Made by a program: the position numbers and the translations under genes
Notes under the pieces: generated by a model
Told to the model about the DNA's origin: nothing
The model's database searches: none
Seen by the model: the letters and a program-made list of their open reading frames with translations, nothing else
Shown here: positions 25,026-32,358 of the stretch, in pieces
Layout of the letters: the number at the start of each line of letters is the position of its first letter
How positions within the stretch are numbered: the first letter of the stretch is position 1
Source of the DNA: Natrononativus amylolyticus
Lineage (GTDB): Archaea; Halobacteriota; Halobacteria; Halobacteriales; Natrialbaceae
NCBI RefSeq assembly: GCF_024362525.1
Contig: NZ_CP101458.1
Location: 62,001-126,000 of the forward strand
DNA: 64,000 nucleotides
Reading direction: 5' to 3'

Positions 25026-25457
25026 ATGCGTATGATTTCACGCGTTCTCGTTCCGATGGATGGCTCGGAGATGAGCGAACACGCACTCGAGTACGCTCTC
25101 AAGACCTTTCCGGACGCCGAGATAACCGTCCTGACCGTCGTCGGCGAACCGTCGTCGATGTGGGGTGCCGCGACCGGCCTCGCGCTCGCCGACGACCTGG
25201 AGGAGACAGCACGGGAACAGGCCCAGTCGACGTTCGATCGGGCCGACGAGATCGTCGCGGGCACCGACGGCGACGCGAACATCCAAACTGTGTACGATCT
25301 CGGCCACCCCGTTCGCGCGATAATCAACCGCGCCGAGAAGTACGACACGGTCGTCGTCGGCAGCCACGGAGGAACGCTCTCGGACAACCTCTACGTCGGG
25401 AACGTCGCCAAGAAGGTCGTCCACCAGTCGCCGGTGCCGGTCATCGTCGTTCGCTAA
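25026..25457 (+). CDS. Universal stress protein (UspA family)
   Basis: A 143-residue single Usp domain. It starts with VLVPMDGSEMSEHALEYAL and ends with the ATP-binding motif GSHGGTLSDNLYVGNVAKKVV plus QSPVPVIVV. The G-2x-G-9x-G pattern of ATP-binding Usp proteins is intact. The ATG at 25032 has better spacing to a TTTATTGA box (25003-25010) and may be the real start. Its position between two PiT genes suggests a link to phosphate uptake, but the partner is not proven. Confidence 0.9.
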   Translation: MRMISRVLVPMDGSEMSEHALEYALKTFPDAEITVLTVVGEPSSMWGAATGLALADDLEETAREQAQSTFDRADEIVAGTDGDANIQTVYDLGHPVRAIINRAEKYDTVVVGSHGGTLSDNLYVGNVAKKVVHQSPVPVIVVR

Positions 25458-25548
25458 TCGCGTCGCTCGGCCTGGGTCCTTCGCTGCCCGATCGATCTGT
25501 CCCAGGACGGCGTCGCGACGCCTGCGTGATGGGCCGATCCCCCGAAAC

Positions 25549-26097
25549 TCACTCTTCGCCGTCCGCTTCTCGATTGCCGTCAGCGGACTTGTCGATCAAT
25601 TCCTCGACCTCGTCCTCACGGGGACGGCGATCGATTCGCTCGTCGACGGCTTCGACCTCGGCTTGCATCGCTTCGAGTTGTTTGCCGACGGTGCGTTCGA
25701 CCGCCTCCTCGACGGTTTCGCCGACTCGCTCCTCGACAGTTCCGCCGACGGTTTCTTCGACGGTTTCGCCGACCTGCTTCTCAACGGTCTCGCCCACCGT
25801 CTCTTCGACGGTTTCCTCGACGGTTTCACCCACTTTTTGTTCGACGGTCTCGCCGACCGTCTGCTCGACGGTCTCGCCGACGCTCTCTTCGACCGACTCC
25901 TGGACGGCCCTCGTCATCCAGTCGGGATCGAATCGCGCCATCTTCCAGACGACGTGGACGACGTACGAGGCGAACACCCCCACGCCGAACGCTATGCCGA
26001 CGTCCGTCCCAGCGAGCATGATCAGCACGATCGAGAGCGCGATCAACGCCCCGTAAGCGAGGTCGACGGCGGCGTCAACCCGGACCGGGTTCAGCAT
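25549..26097 (-). CDS. Membrane-anchored VGETVE-repeat protein
   Basis: A 182-residue protein. Two hydrophobic segments (about 14-33 and 36-55) form an N-terminal membrane hairpin. From about residue 65 to 140 the chain is built almost only from four-residue steps of the form V-(G/E)-E-(T/x), most often VGETVEET. A charged helix (QLEAMQAEVEAVDERIDRR) and an acidic tail follow. The ATG at 26097 starts the hydrophobic hairpin; the longer open frame upstream is Arg-rich and looks non-coding. It lies between UspA and a PiT gene. Function unknown. Confidence 0.68.
   Translation of the reverse strand: MLNPVRVDAAVDLAYGALIALSIVLIMLAGTDVGIAFGVGVFASYVVHVVWKMARFDPDWMTRAVQESVEESVGETVEQTVGETVEQKVGETVEETVEETVGETVEKQVGETVEETVGGTVEERVGETVEEAVERTVGKQLEAMQAEVEAVDERIDRRPREDEVEELIDKSADGNREADGEE
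25684..25903 (-). repeat. Imperfect 12/24-bp tandem coding repeat
   Basis: The DNA repeats GACGGT(C/T)TC-type blocks with 12- and 24-bp period, which code for the V-x-x-x steps of the membrane protein. Units differ mainly at third positions and in short substitutions, so the array looks selected at protein level rather than freshly amplified. Confidence 0.75.
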
Positions 26098-26397
26098 GGC
26101 GGATCGCCACCTACCCGGGCGCATCGATCGCTTCCAAGACGTCCATCGGCAGGGTCGGCGCCGACGCGCTGGGGTGACGAACTCGTTCGCCCCCGCTGGT
26201 CTCCCGCGACGAGTTTCCGATCGACACACATGATACCGTCTTCAACGATAGGGTTGGTTGAAGTTCTTTAGGATCGAAGTCGCTGGTACACCGCCGCCTG
26301 ACTGTTCTGCTCGGGAACTGTCCCGGCGTCTTGACGAACCGTCGGAACGGGTCCCAGCAGCGGCCGAAAAATAGTCGCGTTTTTAGGGTCGGGGGGT
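26098..26397. other. 300-bp intergenic region between the repeat protein and the third PiT
   Basis: A divergent intergenic region. No further gene or RNA is evident. The right end carries the AAAAATAG element for the PiT gene. Confidence 0.4.
26367..26374 (+). promoter_or_regulatory. TATA-like box of the third PiT gene
   Basis: AAAAATAG is centred about 27 nt before the GTG at 26398. A second T-rich run (GTTTTTAG) lies just upstream of the start codon. Confidence 0.45.
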
Positions 26398-27591
26398 GTG
26401 GACCCTGATGTGACAGAAGTACTGCTTATCGTGGGCCTCCTCGTCGCGGTGTTCGTGGGCTACAATATCGGCGGTGCAACGACGGGACCCGCGTTCGGTC
26501 CGGCCGTCGGTGCCAACGTCATCACGAAACTGATGGCGGCAGCGCTGATGTCGATCTTCTTCTTCCTCGGAGCGATAACCATCGGCCCGCAGGTCGTCGA
26601 CACGCTGGGTCGCGAACTCGTCACCGACACCGGTATCTTCACCATGCGATCGAACGTCGCCGTCCTCTTTTTCATCGGCGGTGCGCTGTTCGTCGGCAAC
26701 TACGTCGGCGTTCCGGCGTCTACATCGATGACCGCCGTGGGCGCCATCGCCGCTCTCGGCCTCGCGACCGGCGAACTCAACTTCGCGGTCCTGGGCGAGA
26801 TCGTCGTCTGGTGGATCGTCGCTCCGATCATCGGCTTCTGGGTGGCCGGCGTCATCGGCCGGTACTTCTACCCGTGGATCAACGCGTGGGTTGCGATTGA
26901 GGGCAATCGCGAGGGACGCGAGATGGTCACGGTCGACCGTTCCGGAGCCGTTCCCCGACTCCAGTTCGGCGAAAACGCCAGTCGACGCGAGATCTCGGGT
27001 GCGCTGGTGGTCGTCGGAATCGGCTGTCTGATGGCCTTCTCCTCCGGGACGAGCAACATCGCGAACGCGATCGCGCCGATCTACGGCACCGGCGACGTCG
27101 AGATGATTCCGCTCATCCTGATCGGGTCGGCGGCCGTCGCCGTCGGCTGTTTCACGATCGCCCGGCGCACCCTCGACACGCTCGGAAACGACATCACGAA
27201 CCTCCCACTGACGGCGGCGATCGTCGTCGCGGTCATCAGTTCGGGGATCGTCATCGGGCTCTCGTGGATCGGCATCCCCGCGAGTTTCGTCGTCATCGCG
27301 ACGATGAGCATCATCGGTCTCGGCTGGGGTCGGGCGACCCGGACGACGACGCTCTCCGACGCTCGTCGGGGCGAGGAGACGCGCGTCTCCGTCGGCGCGC
27401 TCACCGCCGACGAGGAGGGCAAACCGTCCCCGGAGATCGGCGAGGAGGAACCCGAGGACATCCCCAAGGCCTCGGACCTTTTCGACCCCGCGACGACGGC
27501 TCGGGTCGTCCTGATGCAGAACGTCGTGCCGATCATCTCGACCGTCGGCGCGTTCCTGACGTTCCGGTTCGTGCCCCTGTTCGGGTTCTGA
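26398..27591 (+). CDS. PiT-family inorganic phosphate transporter (third)
   Basis: A 397-residue carrier closely related to the PiT at 23826. It has VFVGYNIGGATTGPAFGPAVGANV in half 1 and FSSGTSNIANAIAPIYG in half 2. Both share the IARRT(M/L)(E/D) segment and a C-terminal acidic cytosolic loop (ADEEGKPSPEIGEEEPEDI) before the last TM. The start is GTG at 26398 or the in-frame GTG at 26410; the AAAAATAG element favours 26398. The two genes probably arose by duplication and then took up the UspA and repeat-protein genes between them. Confidence 0.87.
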   Translation: MDPDVTEVLLIVGLLVAVFVGYNIGGATTGPAFGPAVGANVITKLMAAALMSIFFFLGAITIGPQVVDTLGRELVTDTGIFTMRSNVAVLFFIGGALFVGNYVGVPASTSMTAVGAIAALGLATGELNFAVLGEIVVWWIVAPIIGFWVAGVIGRYFYPWINAWVAIEGNREGREMVTVDRSGAVPRLQFGENASRREISGALVVVGIGCLMAFSSGTSNIANAIAPIYGTGDVEMIPLILIGSAAVAVGCFTIARRTLDTLGNDITNLPLTAAIVVAVISSGIVIGLSWIGIPASFVVIATMSIIGLGWGRATRTTTLSDARRGEETRVSVGALTADEEGKPSPEIGEEEPEDIPKASDLFDPATTARVVLMQNVVPIISTVGAFLTFRFVPLFGF

Positions 27592-27710
27592 GTCGCGCGG
27601 ACGGATCGGTCGCGAGGGGTCGATGCTCGAGCGTCCGTGCGAGGCCCCGGACCGGTCGTCGGGATCGGGCCCGCCTCGAGTGAAAGACCATTGAGGACCG
27701 AACAGCAAGG

Positions 27711-27716
27711 TATACC
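27711..27716 (+). promoter_or_regulatory. TATA box of the ferredoxin gene
   Basis: TATACC lies 29 nt before the ATG at 27742. It gives a leaderless mRNA for an abundant protein. Confidence 0.55.
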
Positions 27717-27741
27717 AGTGCGGGCACCGAATCGGCGACTG

Positions 27742-28131
27742 ATGCCCACGGTAGAATACCTCAACTACGAAGTGCTGGACGACCAGGGCTGGGAGATGGA
27801 CGACGACGACCTCTTCGAGAAGGCCGCCGACGCTGGCTTCGACGATGAGGACTACGGCTCCCTCGACGTCAACGAGAGCGAGTACATCCTCGAGGCCGCA
27901 GAGGCGCAGGGCTACGACTGGCCCTTCTCCTGCCGTGCTGGCGCCTGCGCGAACTGCGCAGCCATCGTCACGGAGGGCGAGATCGAGATGGACATGCAGC
28001 AGATCCTCTCCGACGAGGAGGTCGAGGACAAGAACGTCCGCCTGACCTGCATCGGTTCGCCGGCGACCGACGAGGTCCAGATCGTGTACAACGCGAAGCA
28101 CCTCGACTACCTGCAGAACCGCGTCATCTAA
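27742..28131 (+). CDS. fer: Halophilic plant-type [2Fe-2S] ferredoxin
   Basis: A 129-residue electron carrier. The cluster ligands are Cys64, Cys69 and Cys72 (CRAGACANC) and Cys103 (LTCIG). An extra acidic N-terminal domain, residues about 8-40 ([16 protein letters not shown]), is the known haloarchaeal hyperacidic insert that keeps the protein soluble in salt. It serves the 2-oxoacid:ferredoxin oxidoreductases of haloarchaea. It stands alone behind its own TATA box. Confidence 0.96.
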   Translation: MPTVEYLNYEVLDDQGWEMDDDDLFEKAADAGFDDEDYGSLDVNESEYILEAAEAQGYDWPFSCRAGACANCAAIVTEGEIEMDMQQILSDEEVEDKNVRLTCIGSPATDEVQIVYNAKHLDYLQNRVI

Positions 28132-28321
28132 CGCCGGTCGCACACGGCGGACGGTCACCGACTCACTGGATCCGTTCGACTATTCTTTCACGAGTCTTCG
28201 TCGTCCACAGCCGCCGCTTCCGTCGCTGACGCCGGCGCTCGCTCGACTGCGTGCCCGCTCTCGGGGGGTGGGAATCTGCTGTCGGCTATATGCCCGCTCC
28301 CTGCGGATCTGCACCTACACT

Positions 28322-28942
28322 ATGACCGTCGACACGCGACCTGAATCACGCATGCGTCGTCGGACGTTCCTCGGTGTCGCCGGCGGGGCGGCGCTCGCAG
28401 CGGTTGCGACGGCGCCCGCCGCGTCGGCCGCCGAGTCGGATGCGTTCGACGACTGGATGGCCGACGTTCCGAACTACGACGGCGACGTCGCCGATGAGAC
28501 CGGCGCGGACGAGGTGCGAATCGCCGTCGGTGCGGACGACGGCTTCGTCTACGATCCGCCGGCCGTCCGTATCGACCCCGGAACTACCGTCGTCTGGGAG
28601 TGGACGGGCGAAGGCGGGATGCACGACGTCGCCGCCGAGGACGACTCCTTCCAGAGCGAGTACTACACGGACGCGGGCGAGACGTTCGAGCACACGTTCG
28701 ACGAGGAGGCGACCCATCTCTACGGGTGTACGCCGCACATCCCGATGGGGATGAAGGCGGCCGTCGTCGTCGGCGGTACCGGAGACGAGGCGTCCGAGGA
28801 CGAACCCGCCACCCCCGCTACCGAGGGGACCGTCGCCGTCGACGGACCGTCGACCACCGCCGTCGGGACGGCCCTCGCGTTCCTGCTCGTCCTGCTGTCG
28901 CCGTTCGGCCTCTGGCTCCGCGAGTCGATTCGGGAGCGGTAA
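28322..28942 (+). CDS. Halocyanin-like blue copper protein with C-terminal membrane anchor
   Basis: A 206-residue exported protein. A Tat signal (MRRRTFLGVAGG, residues 11-22) is followed by the cupredoxin domain (about 63-152). Type I copper ligands are His101 (GMHDV), Cys136 and His139 (CTPH) and Met144 (or Met142). After a Pro/Thr/Glu linker the chain ends with one TM segment (about 177-200) and basic residues. Halocyanins carry electrons on the outer face of the membrane. Most known ones use an N-terminal lipid anchor; here no lipobox Cys follows the signal and a C-terminal anchor replaces it. Confidence 0.9.
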   Translation: MTVDTRPESRMRRRTFLGVAGGAALAAVATAPAASAAESDAFDDWMADVPNYDGDVADETGADEVRIAVGADDGFVYDPPAVRIDPGTTVVWEWTGEGGMHDVAAEDDSFQSEYYTDAGETFEHTFDEEATHLYGCTPHIPMGMKAAVVVGGTGDEASEDEPATPATEGTVAVDGPSTTAVGTALAFLLVLLSPFGLWLRESIRER

Positions 28943-29066
28943 CGACTCGAGAGGCGGGCCGTCGTCGACCGTCGCCGTTCGAACCTGTCGCTGCTCGCGT
29001 GGCCGCGAGTCGTCCGCCGCCGCGACGGGCGAAAACGTAATTCGATCGCGCTCGTGAGAGTCGACC

Positions 29067-30068
29067 GTGACACTCTCGACCGGGCTGGCGTCGACTCCCG
29101 ACCTCCTTCGACTACTCGCGGTGCCGGTGTTCGCCTGGGCGGCGGTCCGCGACGTCAGGACCCGGCGGATCGCCGCCGACGTCTGGGTCCCCCTCGGCCT
29201 GCTCGCGCTCGTTCTGCTGGTCTGGGACGGCTGGCTCGCCGCGCAGGCGGGCGGCTACGCCTGGTCGTACGGGTTCGTGATGCCCGCGGCGATCAGCCTG
29301 GGGTTCGTCGTCCCGCTCGCCTACCTGTTCTGGTGGTTCGGCGGCTTCGGCGGCGCCGACGCGAAGGCGCTGATGGTGCTCGCGCTGCTGTTCCCGACGG
29401 TGCCGCGCTACGTCGTCGGCGACGCGACCGCCCCGCTGACGGTCCACCCGCTCGGCGAGGCTGGCGCGTTCTCACTGACGATCCTCACCAACGCCGTCCT
29501 CGTCGGCGCCGCGATCCCGCTCGCGCTGGCGATCCGTAACGCCCTCGCCGGGCGGATCGCTCCCGTCATGTTCGTCGGCTGGCCGGTCTCCTGGGAGCGA
29601 CTGCCCCGGACGCACGGCCGCCTGCTCGAGACGCCGACGGGGCTCTCGCGAAACGGTCTCGACCTCGACGCGATGCGGATGTACCTCCGGTGGCGCGGGC
29701 TCTCGCTGGCCGACCTCCGCGCCGACCCCGGACGCTACCGCGACCCCGAGACGCTGCCGGCCGAGCCGAACCCGCCGACGGACGGTGCGGTCGACGCGAA
29801 CGCGCCGCGCTCCGACGGTGGCGCGCTCGAGTCGCCCCCGGCCAGTGCCGCCGTTCGAGGCGATCCCTGGGGCGCCGAGGCGTTCCTCGAGTCGATCGAC
29901 GGCACCGCCTACGGCACCACCCCGGAGACGCTCCGGGGGGGTCTCGAGGTGGCCGCCTCCGAGGAGACGGTCTGGGTCTCGCCGGGAACGCCGTTTCTCG
30001 TCCCGGTGTTCCTGGGGCTCGTGATCGCGCTGCTCTACGGCGATCTCCTGTTCGGCCTGCTGTTCTGA
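29067..30068 (+). CDS. Archaeal prepilin/preflagellin peptidase (A24 family)
   Basis: A 333-residue membrane aspartic peptidase that cleaves type III signal peptides of pilins or archaellins. The two catalytic aspartates are in AVRDVRTRRI (near residue 29) and GGFGGADAKAL (the GxGD-type motif, near residue 97). About six TM segments are spread over both ends. Between about residues 180 and 295 lies a long cytosolic insert rich in Pro, Asp and Glu that is much larger than in minimal FlaK-like enzymes. It begins with GTG. No pilin gene is beside it. Confidence 0.85.
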   Translation: MTLSTGLASTPDLLRLLAVPVFAWAAVRDVRTRRIAADVWVPLGLLALVLLVWDGWLAAQAGGYAWSYGFVMPAAISLGFVVPLAYLFWWFGGFGGADAKALMVLALLFPTVPRYVVGDATAPLTVHPLGEAGAFSLTILTNAVLVGAAIPLALAIRNALAGRIAPVMFVGWPVSWERLPRTHGRLLETPTGLSRNGLDLDAMRMYLRWRGLSLADLRADPGRYRDPETLPAEPNPPTDGAVDANAPRSDGGALESPPASAAVRGDPWGAEAFLESIDGTAYGTTPETLRGGLEVAASEETVWVSPGTPFLVPVFLGLVIALLYGDLLFGLLF

Positions 30069-30072
30069 GTCG

Positions 30073-30300
30073 CTAGCGAACCCGCTCGTACAGCGGCACC
30101 ACCACGGTCCAGAGCACGACGACCGCCGCGCCGACGGCGATAACGAGCAGCCAGGGCCCGGCGCCCGCCGTCGGCGGCCCGCCCGCGAGAGCGAGGAGCG
30201 TCCCGATCAGCAACAGCACGCAGGCGGCGAGCGTTCCCAGTTCGAGCGTCGCCGCGACGGGGTGTGCACGCAGGTCGGCGACGAGGTCGGCCAGCGCCAT
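30073..30300 (-). CDS. Small two-TM membrane protein downstream of the HIT gene
   Basis: A 75-residue protein starting MALADLVADLRAHPVAATLELG. It has two TM segments (about 20-39 and 47-68) and ends in a basic VVPLYERVR. Only 4 bp separate its start from the stop of the HIT gene, so the two are co-transcribed. I do not recognise the family. Confidence 0.6.
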   Translation of the reverse strand: MALADLVADLRAHPVAATLELGTLAACVLLLIGTLLALAGGPPTAGAGPWLLVIAVGAAVVVLWTVVVPLYERVR

Positions 30301-30304
30301 CCGC

Positions 30305-30724
30305 TCAGGCTCGAGACCCGATCTCCTCGGCGATCTCGTCGAGGTCGGCGTCGTCGAGGGTCGGCGTCTCGCCCGCGATGGCGTGGATCGGACCGCCGCC
30401 GTCGCCCGCAAACCGCGGCACGATGTGACAGTGAACGTGCGGCACCTCCTGGCCCGCCTCCTCGCCGTTGTTGAACGCGACGGTCGTCGCGTCCGCGCCG
30501 ACGGCGTCCTCGACGGCGGGGATCAGGCGGTGGATCGTCGCGTACAGGTCGGCTGCCTCCGATTCCGGCACGTCGTTGAGCCGCTCGTACTCCACTTTCG
30601 GGATCACCAGGGTGTGTCCCGGCGCGAGCGGGTTGGCGTCCAGAAAGGCGAACGTCGTTTCGTCCTCGTAGACGACTCGAGCCGGGATCTCGCCGGCGAC
30701 GATCTGGCTGAAGACAGTGCTCAT
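30305..30724 (-). CDS. HIT-family nucleotide hydrolase
   Basis: A 139-residue cytoplasmic protein of the histidine triad family. It starts MSTVFSQIVAGEIPARVVYED and carries the H-x-H-x-H motif as HVHCHIVPRF near residue 91. NPLAPGHTLVIPK is also typical. Members hydrolyse nucleoside phosphoramidates, AMP-lysine or dinucleoside polyphosphates. The longer open frame upstream is unlikely to be coding. It is in operon with the small membrane protein at 30073-30300. Confidence 0.92.
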   Translation of the reverse strand: MSTVFSQIVAGEIPARVVYEDETTFAFLDANPLAPGHTLVIPKVEYERLNDVPESEAADLYATIHRLIPAVEDAVGADATTVAFNNGEEAGQEVPHVHCHIVPRFAGDGGGPIHAIAGETPTLDDADLDEIAEEIGSRA

Positions 30725-30801
30725 ACGCCACTGTGTGTCGCCCCGCGCCAAGAAGGTTGCCCGCCCCGCGACGGTCGAGAGCACTCCGGCGTTCGAGTCA
30801 G

Positions 30802-31233
30802 TCAGAACCGCAGGTGCGAGGTCGACCCCGGCGAGTCGTCGTCCTCGTCGTCGCTGGATCCGCCCGCGGTGAGGAAGGAGACGCCGTCGTCGATCAGGTA
30901 CACCTGTCCGTCCTCGACGGTCGTCTCGACGGAAACGAGGGTCGTCTTCGCCGCGTCGCCGTTGTCGCAGTAGCCCGAGCAGGTGTCGAACGTCGAGCCG
31001 TGTTTCGGGCAGACGATCTCACCCTCGCGGAACACGACGCCGACGCCCTCCCGGTGGAGCGCCTGGGCCTCGTGGGTACAGCGGTTGACCCACGCCTCGA
31101 CGGGCTCGCCCTCGCCGGCGCACGGAACGAGAATCACCTCCTTCCGGCCGCCGCGGGCGTCGCGTACGGTGAACAGCCAGGAGCCCTCCTCGAGAACGGT
31201 GTCGACGTCAGTCAGACGATGACGGACGGCCAT
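30802..31233 (-). CDS. Rieske [2Fe-2S] ferredoxin-like protein
   Basis: A 143-residue soluble protein with one Rieske domain. The cluster ligands are C-T-H in NRCTHEAQAL and C-P-K-H in IVCPKHGSTFD. CSGYC follows, adding two extra cysteines close to the second ligand pair. The acidic Ser/Asp C-terminal tail is dispensable-looking. No signal peptide or TM segment, so it is a cytosolic Rieske ferredoxin rather than a bc1 subunit. It starts 25 bp after the end of the uracil-DNA glycosylase gene. Confidence 0.88.
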   Translation of the reverse strand: MAVRHRLTDVDTVLEEGSWLFTVRDARGGRKEVILVPCAGEGEPVEAWVNRCTHEAQALHREGVGVVFREGEIVCPKHGSTFDTCSGYCDNGDAAKTTLVSVETTVEDGQVYLIDDGVSFLTAGGSSDDEDDDSPGSTSHLRF

Positions 31234-31258
31234 GCCGACGTCTCGGCCGCGCGAGCCC

Positions 31259-31933
31259 TTAGCTGTCGCGGCTCGACCGACAGAGTTCGTCGAGTGCCGC
31301 CCCGATCGCCTCGAGATACTCGGCGGGCGTGTAGCCGAGGCGCTTGATCCAGACGTCCTGATAGCTCGGATGGAGGATCGGCAGCAGCCACGTCTCGAGT
31401 CGCTCACAGCGCACGGGCTCGAGGACGCCATCGATGAAGCCCTCGAGCTCACGGTCCTCGGCTGCGAGCACGCTTGTGGTGGCGTGTTTCCCGGTCGCGA
31501 GCACGACGGCGGGCTCGACGGTTTCGATCTCGGTCAGCAGGTGGGTTCGGCAGTTCGTCCGCTCCGCATCGGTGGGCTCGCGGTTGCTCGAGGGGTCCGT
31601 CTCGCTCGCAGGAAAGCATTTGACCGCGTTCGTATAGAACGCCCGCTCGTCGTAGCCGACCGCGGTGAGCATCCGGCGGATACGTCGCCCGGAGTGTCTC
31701 GAGGTGTAGGCTTTCCCGGTCCAGTTGCCGCCCTGCCAGCGCTCCGCGTCGGGATTGCCGGCTCCCGGTGCCTCGCCGATCACCAGCACGTCGGCCTCGA
31801 GCGGGCCGGTGCCCCAGGAGATGCACTCGCGAGTCTCCGCGAGGGCGGGACAGCGCCGGCAGTCGGCCTCGAGGACGTGTCTCGAGTCTGGAAACGGCGG
31901 CTCGAGGGGCGCATCGTCGGTCGAATCGGGCAC
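31259..31933 (-). CDS. Uracil-DNA glycosylase family protein (Fe-S type)
   Basis: A 224-residue DNA repair enzyme that removes uracil from DNA. Motif A is GEAPGAGNPDAE (residues about 53-64) and motif B is ILHPSYQ near residue 192. Four cysteines fit the [4Fe-4S] site of family 4/5 enzymes: Cys25, Cys28, Cys106 (VKCFP) and Cys128 (TNCRTH). A TATA element at 31956-31962 lies about 26 nt upstream. It is followed by the Rieske gene on the same strand, probably one transcript. Confidence 0.88.
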   Translation of the reverse strand: MPDSTDDAPLEPPFPDSRHVLEADCRRCPALAETRECISWGTGPLEADVLVIGEAPGAGNPDAERWQGGNWTGKAYTSRHSGRRIRRMLTAVGYDERAFYTNAVKCFPASETDPSSNREPTDAERTNCRTHLLTEIETVEPAVVLATGKHATTSVLAAEDRELEGFIDGVLEPVRCERLETWLLPILHPSYQDVWIKRLGYTPAEYLEAIGAALDELCRSSRDS

Positions 31934-31955
31934 ATCTGTGGTGGGCGCTCGAGGC

Positions 31956-31962
31956 GTATAGA
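31956..31962 (-). promoter_or_regulatory. TATA box of the uracil-DNA glycosylase gene
   Basis: The minus strand reads CTATACG, centred about 26 nt before the ATG at 31933, in a GC-rich context. Confidence 0.5.
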
Positions 31963-32006
31963 GCGGTCGGTCGGCCCGCGATGATTACGTGTTTCGCGAG
32001 GGGACA

Positions 32007-32014
32007 AGTTTACC
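32007..32014 (+). promoter_or_regulatory. TATA-like box of the 74-residue membrane protein
   Basis: AGTTTACC lies about 29 nt before the ATG at 32040. Confidence 0.4.
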
Positions 32015-32039
32015 TTCTCCGGACGGCTTACGGACGACA

Positions 32040-32264
32040 ATGGCTTCGGAACTCCTCGCAGAATCGCTGTCCATGCTACTGTACCTCGTCGTCGCCGCCG
32101 TCCTCACCGCGGGCGGCCTCGCCGCCGAATACGCCAGCCTCCAGCACCTCGGATCGGGCGACGCGCTCGTCGCCCTCTGGCTCGCCGCCCTCGGCGGCGT
32201 CATGCTCTACGCCGGCCTCTACGGTATCGGCTACCAGAAAGTGCTCGCACGCGCCCGCTCGTAG
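32040..32264 (+). CDS. Small two-TM membrane protein
   Basis: A 74-residue protein beginning MASELLAESLSMLLYLVVAA. TM segments are at about 11-29 and 41-60; it ends in a basic tail (KVLARARS). No family is recognised. It sits alone between the divergent uracil-DNA glycosylase gene and ileS, with its own TATA-like box. Confidence 0.6.
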   Translation: MASELLAESLSMLLYLVVAAVLTAGGLAAEYASLQHLGSGDALVALWLAALGGVMLYAGLYGIGYQKVLARARS

Positions 32265-32358
32265 GCCTTCGATCGACCCAGACGGGAGTCAAATCCGGCT
32301 CGACAGTCGAATCCGCACAACCGATTCCTCTTTACTGCCGGAGTGATTTCCACCGTGT

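Noticed and set aside
25684-25903. Possible CRISPR or minisatellite array
   Set aside because: The period is 12/24 bp with no spacers, and the repeats keep the reading frame of a plausible membrane protein.
26383-28158. 591-residue open frame antisense to PiT and ferredoxin
   Set aside because: It spans two unrelated, well-supported genes on the opposite strand and has no recognisable domain.
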